Assembly (NCBI RefSeq): GCF_900187965.1
Contig: NZ_FZNL01000022.1
Location: forward strand, 1 to 64,000
Length of the DNA: 64,000 nt
DNA from: Flavobacterium sp. ov086
GTDB taxonomy: Bacteria; Bacteroidota; Bacteroidia; Flavobacteriales; Flavobacteriaceae
Reading direction: 5' to 3'
Below the pieces are notes generated by a model. That model was not told the DNA's origin. It did not search any database and saw only the letters and a list, made by a program, of their open reading frames with translations. Of this stretch, positions 1 through 8,803 are shown piece after piece. Each line of letters opens with the position of its first letter. Within the stretch, counting starts at the first letter, position 1. The position numbers and the translations under genes are program-made.

Positions 1-287
1 CAGACCAAGGCTGGCAATACCAAATGAATCATTACCAACTTTTATTAAAACAAAAAGGAATCAAACAAAGCATGTCAAGAAAAGGAAACTGCCTAGATAA
101 TGCAATTATTGAAAACTTCTTTGGAATATTAAAATCTGAAATGTTTTATACCCAAAAATTTAAATCAATAGAACAATTAAAAAAAGAAATTAATAAGTAT
201 ATAATATATTACAATAACGAAAGAATTAAATCAAATTTAAACAAAATGAGCCCGATAAAATATCGAGCTCATTATTATCAAACTTAA
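1..287 (+). CDS. IS3-family transposase (OrfB), C-terminal fragment
   Basis: This is the last part of a DDE integrase-core transposase that enters from the left edge. The frame is open from base 3 and begins with DQGWQYQ, which matches the second catalytic Asp region (HSDxGxQY) of IS3 OrfB. The conserved segment NCLDNAIIENFFGILKSE carries the catalytic Glu, and the C-terminal YYNNERIKSNLNKMSPIKY is the usual end of this family. An internal ATG at 24 is only a Met inside the domain, not the start. The rest of the element lies outside the window. Family assignment is firm; activity cannot be judged from a fragment. Confidence 0.9.
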   Translation, partial: DQGWQYQMNHYQLLLKQKGIKQSMSRKGNCLDNAIIENFFGILKSEMFYTQKFKSIEQLKKEINKYIIYYNNERIKSNLNKMSPIKYRAHYYQT

Positions 288-316
288 TTATAAATTTGTC
301 TAAACTTTTGGGTGCA
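1..316 (+). mobile_element. Right end of an IS3-family insertion sequence
   Basis: About 10 bases after the transposase stop comes the sequence TGTCTAAACTTTTGGGTGCA (297-316). Read inward it begins TGCACCC, which resembles the terminal inverted repeats of IS150-like IS3 elements that start with TG. The element sits about 40 bases downstream of the atpC stop codon, convergent to it, so it does not break a gene here. The left end and target duplication are outside the window, so the exact boundary (316 to about 320) is inferred. Confidence 0.65.
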
Positions 317-355
317 GTCTATAGTGAATGGCTTTTTATTTATTTTAGAATTGTC

Positions 356-637
356 TTAGTCAACTAATACAATAATTTTATTGTCTTTCATTTCGATAGT
401 ACCTGACGTGATCTCTAATGTATAGGTTTGATCATTTACTTTCGTGAATTTACTCGCTACATCTTTAGAAAAATTGAAACTTGACGCTGCAATTTTAATA
501 GTTCCTTTTTCTAGAATAGAAACAATAGGAGCATGGTGATTCAATATTTGAAAGCTTCCATCAACTCCAGGTAATGTAACTGATGTTACTTGCCCTGAAA
601 ATAATTTTGCTTCTGGTGATACTATTTCTAAAATCAT
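356..637 (-). CDS. atpC: F0F1 ATP synthase subunit epsilon
   Basis: Epsilon is part of the central stalk of ATP synthase and couples gamma rotation to the beta subunits. The 93 residues match the N-terminal beta-sandwich domain: MILEIVSPEAKLFSG at the start and the VDGSFQILNHHAPIVSIL segment. Length is well below the roughly 130-140 residues of proteobacterial epsilon because the C-terminal helical hairpin is missing. Short epsilon subunits are common in Bacteroidota. It lies 172 bases downstream of atpD on the same strand and is probably cotranscribed with it. The other ATP synthase genes are not here, which is the usual split arrangement in this phylum. Confidence 0.93.
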   Translation of the reverse strand: MILEIVSPEAKLFSGQVTSVTLPGVDGSFQILNHHAPIVSILEKGTIKIAASSFNFSKDVASKFTKVNDQTYTLEITSGTIEMKDNKIIVLVD

Positions 638-741
638 CTTTTTTTTGAGTTAGAAGTTATTTGTTAAAGGTTAGAAGTTGCAAACAAAGCGTTCACTTAT
701 AATCTCAAACTTTTAACTTTATTTTTATGCTTCCAAATTAT

Positions 742-779
742 AAAAATTCCAAATCCCAATTTTGGAATTTGGAATTTTT
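742..779. repeat. Short inverted repeat between atpD and atpC
   Basis: AAAAATTCCAAAT (742-754) and its exact reverse complement (767-779) form a 13-bp stem with a 12-base loop. The AAATTCCAAATTCC type of sequence recurs in other gaps of this window (near 36210-36245 and 43690-43735), so it belongs to a dispersed intergenic repeat family. It may form a hairpin in the atpD-atpC transcript. Confidence 0.6.
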
Positions 780-809
780 ATTTTTTGTTATTTATCAAGC
801 TTCGCTTGA

Positions 810-2321
810 TTATGCTTCAGCTAACATTTTTTCTCCAGCTTCGATCGCATCCTGAATAGAACCTTTCAAGTTGAAAGCTGCTTCCGGAAGGTGATCTAAT
901 TCACCGTCGATAATCATGTTGAATCCTTTGATAGTATCTTTAATATCAACCAATACTCCAGGAATACCTGTAAATTGCTCCGCTACGTGGAATGGCTGAG
1001 ACAAGAAACGTTGAACACGACGTGCTCTTGATACAGATAATTTATCTTCTTCAGATAACTCTTCCATACCTAGGATCGCAATGATATCTTGTAATTGTTT
1101 GTATTTTTGAAGAATCTCTTTTACTCTTTGTGCACAGTCATAATGCTCTGCCCCTAAGATTTGAGGAGTCAAAATTCTTGAAGTAGAATCTAACGGGTCA
1201 ACCGCTGGATAAATACCTAACTCAGCAATTTTACGAGACAATACTGTTGTTGCATCTAAGTGAGCAAACGTTGTTGCCGGTGCCGGGTCAGTTAAGTCAT
1301 CCGCAGGAACGTAAACCGCTTGTACAGATGTAATAGATCCTTTGTTTGTAGATGTAATACGCTCTTGCATTGCTCCCATCTCTGTTGCCAGAGTTGGTTG
1401 GTATCCTACTGCAGAAGGCATACGTCCTAAAAGCGCTGATACCTCAGAACCTGCTTGTGTAAAACGGAAGATGTTATCAACGAAAAACAATACGTCTTTA
1501 CCTTGATCAGTTCCAGCTCCATCACGGAAATACTCAGCGATAGATAATCCTGAAAGTGCTACACGAGCACGAGCTCCAGGAGGCTCATTCATTTGTCCGA
1601 AAACGAAAGTAGCTTTAGACTCTCTCATTCCTGGCATATCTACTTTAGATAAATCCCATCCTCCATTTTCCATAGAGTGCATGAAATCATCACCGTATTT
1701 AATAATTCCTGACTCTAACATCTCACGAAGCAAGTCATTTCCTTCACGTGTTCTTTCTCCTACTCCTGCGAATACTGAAAGTCCACCGTGACCTTTTGCG
1801 ATATTGTTGATCAACTCCTGAATCAATACTGTTTTACCAACACCTGCACCACCAAACAATCCAATTTTACCTCCTTTTGCATAAGGCTCGATCAAATCGA
1901 TTACTTTAATACCTGTGAATAAAACTTCTGATGAAGTTGACAAATCTTCAAATTTAGGCGCTGGTCTGTGAATAGACAAACCGTTTTCTCCTGTTTTTGG
2001 CAAGTTTCCTAAACCATCAATTGCATCTCCAATTACATTAAATAATCTTCCGTATACATCCGGACCGATTGGCATTTGGATTGGATTTCCTGTTCCAACA
2101 ACTTCATATCCTCTTGACAAACCGTCTGTAGAGTCCATAGAAATGGTACGAACAGTGTTTTCTCCAATGTGAGATTGCACTTCTAGAACTAATAATGTTC
2201 CGTCTTTTTTAGTGATTTCTAGTGAATCATAAATTTTTGGAAGTTCAACATCCTTACCGTTGAAAACTACGTCAACTACTGGTCCAATGATTTGAGCAAC
2301 TTTTCCTATTACTTTTGACAT
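810..2321 (-). CDS. atpD: F0F1 ATP synthase subunit beta
   Basis: This is the catalytic subunit of the F1 sector and makes ATP from ADP and phosphate using proton-driven rotation. The 503-residue protein has the N-terminal beta-barrel (about 1-80), a nucleotide-binding domain with Walker A GGAGVGKT at 157-164, and a Walker B region with DVLFFVDNIFRFTQAG. The DELSEED-like loop appears as EELSEEDK. Length is slightly above the usual 460-480, as in other Bacteroidota. It is first in a two-gene unit with atpC, behind a clear Bacteroidota promoter. Confidence 0.98.
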   Translation of the reverse strand: MSKVIGKVAQIIGPVVDVVFNGKDVELPKIYDSLEITKKDGTLLVLEVQSHIGENTVRTISMDSTDGLSRGYEVVGTGNPIQMPIGPDVYGRLFNVIGDAIDGLGNLPKTGENGLSIHRPAPKFEDLSTSSEVLFTGIKVIDLIEPYAKGGKIGLFGGAGVGKTVLIQELINNIAKGHGGLSVFAGVGERTREGNDLLREMLESGIIKYGDDFMHSMENGGWDLSKVDMPGMRESKATFVFGQMNEPPGARARVALSGLSIAEYFRDGAGTDQGKDVLFFVDNIFRFTQAGSEVSALLGRMPSAVGYQPTLATEMGAMQERITSTNKGSITSVQAVYVPADDLTDPAPATTFAHLDATTVLSRKIAELGIYPAVDPLDSTSRILTPQILGAEHYDCAQRVKEILQKYKQLQDIIAILGMEELSEEDKLSVSRARRVQRFLSQPFHVAEQFTGIPGVLVDIKDTIKGFNMIIDGELDHLPEAAFNLKGSIQDAIEAGEKMLAEA

Positions 2322-2382
2322 TACTTATGTATTTATTAAATAGCTATTTAGGTTTATCGAAAATACCTCTTTTTTCAGAGCG

Positions 2383-2412
2383 CAAAGATAATTTTTTAAA
2401 ATATAAAATCAA
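2383..2412 (-). promoter_or_regulatory. Bacteroidota-type promoter of atpD-atpC
   Basis: Read on the minus strand there is a TATCTTTG -7 element (2383-2390), a perfect TAnnTTTG match. A TTG core of the -33 element (2410-2412) starts 22 bases upstream of it, close to the spacing described for sigma-ABfr promoters. The expected start lies about 55-60 bases before the atpD ATG. Confidence 0.65.
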
Positions 2413-2497
2413 TATTTTTTTTATAAAAAATGCTATGATTTTGTTTGATTCCTAAAACTCAGGCTCCAAATACAGAAAAAAGCATTTTTTATCAAAA

Positions 2498-2536
2498 TAA
2501 AAAAAAGCCACTACATTTTAGAAACGCGTGGCTTTC
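2498..2536 (-). terminator. Rho-independent terminator after the GDSL hydrolase gene
   Basis: On the minus strand AAAGCCAC (2528-2535) pairs with GTGGCTTT (2504-2511), followed by a run of T residues (A run at 2498-2506 on the plus strand). It sits 21 bases past the stop at 2557, so it ends the TonB receptor-hydrolase unit. Confidence 0.7.
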
Positions 2537-2556
2537 TTACTAAAAAAAATTTGGCT

Positions 2557-4113
2557 TTACGGTAATACTGCAGGAAACAAAACCTGATATTTACTTACAT
2601 CTACACCTTTAAGGTTTGATCCGTATTTTACATTAATTGCTTCTATAAATTTATTCGCAATTAAAGCGTATCCTCTTGGAGAAGGATGAATTCCATCTAC
2701 AGAAAAAGCCGCTCCGGTTACAAATGTAGAAGTCAAAGTGACATTATTAGCCGTTATTCCACCTGGCTCACCTAATTTATTCATAATTGTTTTTGCGTCA
2801 ACAAATGCTAAATTGTTCGCATCAGATGCTGCTTTAATTGTTGCATTATAAGCATTAGTAGCCACTTCAATCTCTGCTACCTCGCTTGGCAATAATACAT
2901 ATCTGTCAGGCAATGGAAAAGTAATCCCTAATTGTGCCAAAGATGGTGAAGGCGAAGCAACCCCATCAATCGCTACCGATGGAACTTTACCAATTCTTGC
3001 AGAAGCACTTAAACAAATCAAATCAGTTGGCTGCGTTTGTCTAGCTCTTCCAAAAATCTGTCCTAACACTGTAGCAGTCGTAGCATCTAATCCGCCACCC
3101 ATTAATACCGCTTTTAAACTTGCAGACAAATCAGGTAAATTTTCATCCACCATAATCATCGGGTTATTTCCGGTTGCAGACAATAGTTTGATTCTATCTC
3201 CCTGACCTAAAAAAGTTAATGCACCATGTATAGGACCGTATAATTGAGCATTTAATGTATTAACCAAATTAACTCCTCCAACAGTCAAATTAGCCTGAGT
3301 TAATTGATTATAAGCTATAACATGAAAATAAGGAAGCGCTGTTACAACAGGCAAATTAGCTACAACACCTTTTTTTCCACCAGCCACAAGCTGACCAACT
3401 AAAGCCTTGTAAGCTCCGTCAAAAGTAGCAGGAGGTGTTAAAGGATTTACGGCAGGATCTCCACCGGCTGTTGCATAACCCAATTCATCATTTCCACCTA
3501 TCCATAAGGAGAAAAAAGTAGGATTCTGACTTAGAGCATCCGCTAAAACTGTTGTAGTTGCACTTGAAGCAAAACGAGCAAAATAAGGATTTGCCGTTCC
3601 CACAGCTACTCCTGCAGGATTACCATAACCAGGCGCAAGCAAGTGAAAACTTTTAGCTCCCGGCACTCCTAAATTATTAAAAGATCCTGACAAATGCGCT
3701 GTAACTTCAGTTGTTGGCTTTCCACTTACAGCATCAACACTTGAAGCAGGATGCTCTGGCGTTATAACATTATTAAAATACAATCGAGGGCCGGCAATAA
3801 CATTTCCTCCCAACAATAAACCTCCTATATTATCATTTGCAAAAGGAGTTTTAAATTCTCCCCCACCTACTAAAGCAAATTGTTGTGCTAATAAATTTGG
3901 ATACGCTCCTTCTTGCCCTTTAACAAATAAAGCATTCCCACTAAATCCTGCTGCAAAAGAATCTCCTAATGCAACATATTTAGAAAAATTAGCAGAACCG
4001 GAAGTCAAAGGCAATCCATCAGACGAATCTACTACAGTTGTAGCGTTGTCATCACTATTACAGGCTCCAAAGGTCAACGAAACCAATAAAAGCCATTTGA
4101 AATTTTTTATCAT
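2557..4113 (-). CDS. SGNH/GDSL-family esterase lipoprotein
   Basis: This is a predicted secreted lipoprotein of the SGNH hydrolase superfamily, which cleaves ester bonds in lipids or acylated sugars. A signal peptide ends at Cys18 (LTFGAC). Block I is YVALGDSFAAG with nucleophile Ser52, block III is GGND (206-209), and block V is DGIH with Asp473 and His476, so the catalytic set is complete. At 518 residues it is longer than minimal GDSL enzymes because of inserts between blocks. It lies 85 bases downstream of the TonB-dependent receptor on the same strand. The pair may bind and hydrolyse an ester-containing substrate at the outer membrane; the substrate is unknown. Confidence 0.85.
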   Translation of the reverse strand: MIKNFKWLLLVSLTFGACNSDDNATTVVDSSDGLPLTSGSANFSKYVALGDSFAAGFSGNALFVKGQEGAYPNLLAQQFALVGGGEFKTPFANDNIGGLLLGGNVIAGPRLYFNNVITPEHPASSVDAVSGKPTTEVTAHLSGSFNNLGVPGAKSFHLLAPGYGNPAGVAVGTANPYFARFASSATTTVLADALSQNPTFFSLWIGGNDELGYATAGGDPAVNPLTPPATFDGAYKALVGQLVAGGKKGVVANLPVVTALPYFHVIAYNQLTQANLTVGGVNLVNTLNAQLYGPIHGALTFLGQGDRIKLLSATGNNPMIMVDENLPDLSASLKAVLMGGGLDATTATVLGQIFGRARQTQPTDLICLSASARIGKVPSVAIDGVASPSPSLAQLGITFPLPDRYVLLPSEVAEIEVATNAYNATIKAASDANNLAFVDAKTIMNKLGEPGGITANNVTLTSTFVTGAAFSVDGIHPSPRGYALIANKFIEAINVKYGSNLKGVDVSKYQVLFPAVLP

Positions 4114-4198
4114 AATTTATATATTTTAAAATTATCACTTTCTAAATCCTTCTTAAAGAAAAGTAAATAACATATTTGTTTTATCTGAGATTTTGCAA

Positions 4199-7042
4199 TT
4201 ACGGATTGATTGTCCAAGAAGCAAAATATTGCTGACCAATAGCTCCTGCTCCAATTACCTGAGTATATTCTTTTCCTCCGATATTTGCTGCCCCTAATTT
4301 GAAAACAGATTTCATTACCGGCACCGCATAATTAATTTGCGCATCAATTACTGTAGCCGATTTAATTAAACCATCTGCAAAACTAGATTGCCACATGTAT
4401 TCACTATTCCATCTTCCGCTTACATTGAATCCGAAGTTTTTGAATAATTTATCATTTCCAAGAGATGCTTTAATTCTGTGTTTTGGTGTATTAAAACCGG
4501 CTTCAAAACTTGGATCTTTTGCCTGATCAAAATCAAATTGAGCATAGTTATAGTTCAATCCCAATTCAAAATCAGCAATAATTTTTCTCGAAAGTCCAAC
4601 TCCAAAACCAAGTGAATGAATTTCCACATCTGAGTTCGTATACAATTGATATGCTCTGTATTCTCCGTTTTGAATTGCACGTACAGATTGAAAACCAGCA
4701 TCTCCTGTTGGTGGAGGACCACCTGGTGTACCTAAATTAGGACTATCCTGGGCTGTTCCATAAAAAGTAGAAATAACATTAAGATTTCCAATAAAATCAT
4801 TGTAAATATTATAATATCCATTAATGTCTATCGACGTACCTTCAAAAATAGAACGATATCCTAACTCAAAAGCTTTCACTTTTTCAGGCTGCACCAAATT
4901 AGCTTTTGCTTTTTTCAACAATGCCGCTGCCGTATATGGATTAGAACCTGCCGCTGCCGCAAAAGCAGTTACCGAACTTGCAACATAAGAGTTGTCATAA
5001 GCATCATAACCATTCATATCTTTTGTAGCTTTCCCGCTATACGCTTGCCCCTCTGCACTAAGGTTAAAAGTTTCACTAAATCTTCCTAAGTTATCAGGAG
5101 CTGAACCTAACAATACAGCATTTCCAATATTGAAACCTATGTATTGATCTTGCGTTGATGGATTTCTGAAACCCGTTTGAAAAGATGCTCTAAAATTATG
5201 ATTCTTCTTTTCTCCTCCAGAATACACAAGCGCCAATCTAGGAGAGAAGTTCCCGTCGAAATTTTTTGATTTATCATAACGAATAGATCCTGTGAATTTT
5301 AACCTATCATCCATGAATTTCTTTGCCAATTGTGTATAAGCTCCATATTCATTATAATTAATAGGACCATTAGCATCTGTATAAATTCTTCCATGAGAAT
5401 TCAATTCATACAATCTAAAAGAACCTCCAACCTGAATTTCAGCAAATTTTATCATGTCTTTGAAGTTATAATTGGCATCTGAATGATAAATTCGTGAATT
5501 ATCAACAAGTTTAGAACCTGTCAATACACTTTCATCAGCAATTACCTGATTGAAGGCATTTTTAAATGCTGCTGATCCCGGTAAAAAACGTCCTGTATCT
5601 GCTGTACTTCTTGCGATCGAATGCGCTTGTTCTGGAGTAGCTCCGCCTAAAGTAGACTGAATATATGCTCCTGCATATTGACCAAACCATGTTTTATCAT
5701 CTTTCCATTTTCTATCTACATTGATTCCTGTAAATACCATATCATAAGATTGCCCTCCATCTTCTGATGTTGTATATCCTCTTAAAAAGAAATTTTTCCC
5801 TTTAAATTCTAATTTATGTTGTTGCATTGCAAAGTTGTTCAGATAATATCTGTTTGCTCCCTGATAAACAGCATTACCAAAACCAAATTTACTTTGCCAG
5901 ATAATTTCTAATCTTTCATCTCCAAAAGGTCTTCCATGAAACGAAAAATCTATTTTTGTATTACCCGCTTTATTATCTGTAAGATCTGTTTCATCATAAC
6001 CCGTTCTACTAACATTAGTACTTGGCAATAAATTTACAGCTGCAGCAGGAATCAATCCCAAACTCGCTAATGATTGCCCTACACCTTTTAGATTTGTAGA
6101 AACTTCATCACCATAAACATTTATTCCATCATAATTTGGATTACTTCTATCGATTCCGGCAGTCGTTTTATCATTATAATCTGTTGCATACCAATCAGTA
6201 GCTTCCATATAAGTAAAATTAGCTTTAACGGCAATATATTTATTAAAAGCATATGCCATTCTAATTCCAAAATCATAATACAAATTGTTACCGGCTGCAT
6301 TTTGAGACGTTTGTCCCATTTTTAAATAGGTAGAAATACCTTGACTTGTAAACGGGCTTTTACTATTCATAAACAAAATTCCATTAAAAGCATTTGCCCC
6401 ATACAAAGCAGATGATGCTCCAGGCAATAACTCCACACTCTGAACATCAATTTCAGAAACCCCAATCATGTTTCCAAGCACAAAATTCAACAATGGAGAT
6501 GAGTTATCCATTCCATCAACCAATTGCATAAAACGTGTATTTGCTACAGTAGCAAATCCTCTGGTATTAACAGATTTAAAGGTCATACTACTGGTATTCA
6601 TCTGTACCTCTTTCATGTTTTCCATACCGTCATAAAAAGAAGGTGAAGCAGTTTTTTTGATGTCCTGAATTCCCATTCTTTCAATAGTAACCGGAGATTC
6701 TAAAACTCGCTCCGGAGTTCTTGAAGCAGAAACCACAATTTCGTCCAGTTTGTTTTCTTCATCTTTCAAAACCACATCTATCTTTTGAGTAGTCGATGTA
6801 ACATTTACTGTTTTAGAACCAAATCCCACAGCCGATACTTTAATCGTAAATGGCGGTTTAGTGGAAGTCGTTAATTTAAATGTCCCGTCAAAATCAGTAG
6901 AAGTACCACTGTGATCTCCTACAATAACAATGTTGGCACCCGGAATAGCTTGTTTGTTACCATCGGTAACAGAACCAGTAATTGTATTCTGCGCAAAAGA
7001 TATTCCGCTGAAAAACAACATAATTAGCAAATACAGTCTCAT
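4199..7042 (-). CDS. TonB-dependent outer-membrane receptor
   Basis: This is a predicted energised outer-membrane importer of 947 residues. It has a signal peptide (MRLYLLIMLFFSGISFAQ), a carboxypeptidase-regulatory-like beta-sandwich at about 20-95 (TGSVTDGNKQAIPGANIVIV), a plug domain starting near 110 and a long beta-barrel. The sequence ends in ASWTINP, without the usual terminal aromatic residue. There is no SusD partner, so it is not a classical SusC/SusD polysaccharide system. The next gene is an SGNH lipoprotein esterase, which suggests a lipid or esterified ligand, but that is inference. Confidence 0.9.
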   Translation of the reverse strand: MRLYLLIMLFFSGISFAQNTITGSVTDGNKQAIPGANIVIVGDHSGTSTDFDGTFKLTTSTKPPFTIKVSAVGFGSKTVNVTSTTQKIDVVLKDEENKLDEIVVSASRTPERVLESPVTIERMGIQDIKKTASPSFYDGMENMKEVQMNTSSMTFKSVNTRGFATVANTRFMQLVDGMDNSSPLLNFVLGNMIGVSEIDVQSVELLPGASSALYGANAFNGILFMNSKSPFTSQGISTYLKMGQTSQNAAGNNLYYDFGIRMAYAFNKYIAVKANFTYMEATDWYATDYNDKTTAGIDRSNPNYDGINVYGDEVSTNLKGVGQSLASLGLIPAAAVNLLPSTNVSRTGYDETDLTDNKAGNTKIDFSFHGRPFGDERLEIIWQSKFGFGNAVYQGANRYYLNNFAMQQHKLEFKGKNFFLRGYTTSEDGGQSYDMVFTGINVDRKWKDDKTWFGQYAGAYIQSTLGGATPEQAHSIARSTADTGRFLPGSAAFKNAFNQVIADESVLTGSKLVDNSRIYHSDANYNFKDMIKFAEIQVGGSFRLYELNSHGRIYTDANGPINYNEYGAYTQLAKKFMDDRLKFTGSIRYDKSKNFDGNFSPRLALVYSGGEKKNHNFRASFQTGFRNPSTQDQYIGFNIGNAVLLGSAPDNLGRFSETFNLSAEGQAYSGKATKDMNGYDAYDNSYVASSVTAFAAAAGSNPYTAAALLKKAKANLVQPEKVKAFELGYRSIFEGTSIDINGYYNIYNDFIGNLNVISTFYGTAQDSPNLGTPGGPPPTGDAGFQSVRAIQNGEYRAYQLYTNSDVEIHSLGFGVGLSRKIIADFELGLNYNYAQFDFDQAKDPSFEAGFNTPKHRIKASLGNDKLFKNFGFNVSGRWNSEYMWQSSFADGLIKSATVIDAQINYAVPVMKSVFKLGAANIGGKEYTQVIGAGAIGQQYFASWTINP

Positions 7043-7345
7043 GTTAGGTTTGTTTTTGGTTAGTTTATATAGCCAAAATACAAATATTTTTAATATTAAT
7101 AAAAAAACGTTAAAAAAAATTAATATTCAGCATGTTTTTTGCCAGTATTTTAACTATTCGTCAGTTAGTTTTATTAAATTAAAATCAAACATTAAACACA
7201 CAATGGCCAATTTACTATGCATACATATTATTTTTAAGAAAAAAAATGATGATTTAATAAAAATACATGCGCAAGAAAAAAAATTTGACAATAAAAAAAA
7301 GCGAGACATAAATCTCGCTTTTTTAACATTTGCGCACTTCTTTTA
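7043..7345. other. 303-base gap upstream of the TonB receptor
   Basis: This AT-rich stretch holds the presumed promoter and leader of the receptor gene on the minus strand and the terminator of the tail-fibre-like array. I found no clean TAnnTTTG element and no convincing small gene. Open frames on the plus strand here are antisense to real genes. Confidence 0.5.
7293..7326 (-). terminator. Terminator of the five-gene secreted paralogue array
   Basis: GCGAGA (7301-7306) and TCTCGC (7313-7318) form a 6-bp GC-rich stem extended by flanking A and T runs (7293-7300 and 7319-7325). It lies 20 bases after the stop of the last paralogue. The same GCGAGA/TCTCGC hairpin recurs at 11821 and 21801. Confidence 0.8.
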
Positions 7346-8041
7346 CTATTTTGTATTTACTTCTACTTTTTCCAGTCTGTTTTGTAAATCGATTAACAGC
7401 TTATTTTGCTCAATTGCATAAAGTGTTAACTCTTCTATTTTTTGCAACAACTTTGCATTCATTTCTCCCAGATTTATTCCATTTGCTAAAACTTCTTTTT
7501 CACTTGGAATATTTTCCAAATGTCCTTTTTCTGCAATATGGTTTTCAACTTCTTCAAGAGTTGGTAGCTTGTATTGTTTTTTAAAGACAAAATCGGACCA
7601 ATCGTTCATATCAACTTTAACTTCTTTTGAATGGATTATTCCGTTTACGTCTAACTTGTTTGCTGGGTTTATTTTGCCAATACCAACATTGCCATTTTCA
7701 CTAGCCATTATGATTTCTCTCCATACTCCCCATTGCGAATCCAAAGGAAACCCACTTCTATAAAACATACCTCCTTCATTTAGGTTTAATTGATAATTTT
7801 TACCCCCTGTATTATCATTATTAATCCATGGCGAAAGAGTTAAATTAGCAGAAAACACACCCTTACCAGGTACACCAATAACATTTCTATACTTAAAATC
7901 AGCCCTTAAATCACGATAAGAAAAATTTGGCAAATCATTTATAGATCTTGTATCGTTTATAGATAGCGAAGTTGAAATCTGAGCAGAAATGTCACCAATA
8001 AAACCTAATAAAATAATTAAGGTTAATGTATTTTTTTTCAT
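7346..8041 (-). CDS. Secreted tail-fibre-like protein, paralogue 1 of 5
   Basis: This 231-residue protein has a signal peptide (MKKNTLTLIILLGFIGDISAQ), a variable middle region, then a constant C-terminal part. The constant part starts at NGNVGIGKINPANKLDVNG (about 115) and continues as HSKEVKV, DFVFKKQYKLPTLEEVE, GHLENIPSE and EMNAKLLQKIEELTLYAIEQ, ending in a probable coiled coil. This layout resembles fibre proteins annotated as tail-fibre-domain proteins in Bacteroidota. It is last in a tight five-gene tandem array, 2 bases from paralogue 2. No phage structural genes are nearby, so it is more likely a cell-surface or secreted adhesin-like protein. Function is unknown. Confidence 0.8.
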   Translation of the reverse strand: MKKNTLTLIILLGFIGDISAQISTSLSINDTRSINDLPNFSYRDLRADFKYRNVIGVPGKGVFSANLTLSPWINNDNTGGKNYQLNLNEGGMFYRSGFPLDSQWGVWREIIMASENGNVGIGKINPANKLDVNGIIHSKEVKVDMNDWSDFVFKKQYKLPTLEEVENHIAEKGHLENIPSEKEVLANGINLGEMNAKLLQKIEELTLYAIEQNKLLIDLQNRLEKVEVNTK

Positions 8042-8043
8042 AT

Positions 8044-8784
8044 TTATTTTGTTTTTAATATTATAATATCTTTCTTCATTTCAATCACATACAAAGTTAA
8101 TTCTTCGATTTTCTGCAACAACTTAGCATTCATTTCGCCAAGATTAATCCCATTTTTCAAAACTTCTTCTTCACTTGGTATATTTTCCAAATGACCTTTT
8201 TCTGCGATATGGTTTTCAACTTCTTCAAGCGTTGGTAGCTTGTATTCTTTTTTGAAAACAAAATCAGACCAGCCATTCACATCAACTTTAACTTCTCTTG
8301 AGTGAATTGTTCCGTTTACATCTAATTTATTTTTTGGATTTGAAGTTCCTACTCCAAAATTACCATTCAGAATATAACTGTTACCTGTTCCTGCTATTTT
8401 TAAATTACCTACAGATTCTACATCGCTTTTTGAATCCAAAAGATAACGCCAACTTTCCCAAGTAGTTTGTCCATAAAATGAAGTTCTGTATAATATTCTA
8501 CTACCATTCCAAGTATTATCAAAATACAATTGCGAAATTAAATGACTTGACTTGCCATATATTTCTAACAAAGATCCGTAATTAGAGGGAGCGCCAGCAC
8601 CTCCATAATTATCCCAAAGTTTTAAAGACATTGGACTAACTCCAGCTCTGGGAACACTATTAAAATCTTTCTGTTCTGTTGCCCATGCTAAACTTTTAGC
8701 TCCTAAATTCCCATCAAATGTTTGACTATGAACTAACTTATTACCGGCAATTAAAATAACGAGAATAAATATTATCTTTTTCAT
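8044..8784 (-). CDS. Secreted tail-fibre-like protein, paralogue 2 of 5
   Basis: A 246-residue protein with a signal peptide (MKKIIFILVILIAGNKLVHSQ). Its unique N-terminal region includes GQTTWESWRYLL, resembling the pyocin-knob/tail-fibre segments that end in W-RYLL. The shared C-terminal module follows: NFGVGTSNPKNKLDVNGTI, HSREVKVD, DFVFKKEYKLPTLEEVE, HLENIPSEEEVL and LLQKIEELTLYVIEMKKD. The C-terminal half is nearly identical to paralogue 1. It lies 19 bases downstream of paralogue 3. A carbohydrate-binding or adhesive role is plausible from the knob-like segment, but not shown. Confidence 0.8.
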   Translation of the reverse strand: MKKIIFILVILIAGNKLVHSQTFDGNLGAKSLAWATEQKDFNSVPRAGVSPMSLKLWDNYGGAGAPSNYGSLLEIYGKSSHLISQLYFDNTWNGSRILYRTSFYGQTTWESWRYLLDSKSDVESVGNLKIAGTGNSYILNGNFGVGTSNPKNKLDVNGTIHSREVKVDVNGWSDFVFKKEYKLPTLEEVENHIAEKGHLENIPSEEEVLKNGINLGEMNAKLLQKIEELTLYVIEMKKDIIILKTK

Positions 8785-8803
8785 TTTTCTATATCAGTTT
8801 AAA

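Noticed and set aside
4199..7042. SusC/SusD polysaccharide-utilisation locus
   Set aside because: There is no SusD-like gene beside the receptor and no glycoside hydrolases; the neighbour is an SGNH esterase.
6930..7421. 163-codon plus-strand open frame over the TonB receptor 5' end
   Set aside because: It is antisense to the receptor signal region and to intergenic A/T-rich DNA, with low-complexity composition and no domain. The minus-strand genes explain the coding signal.
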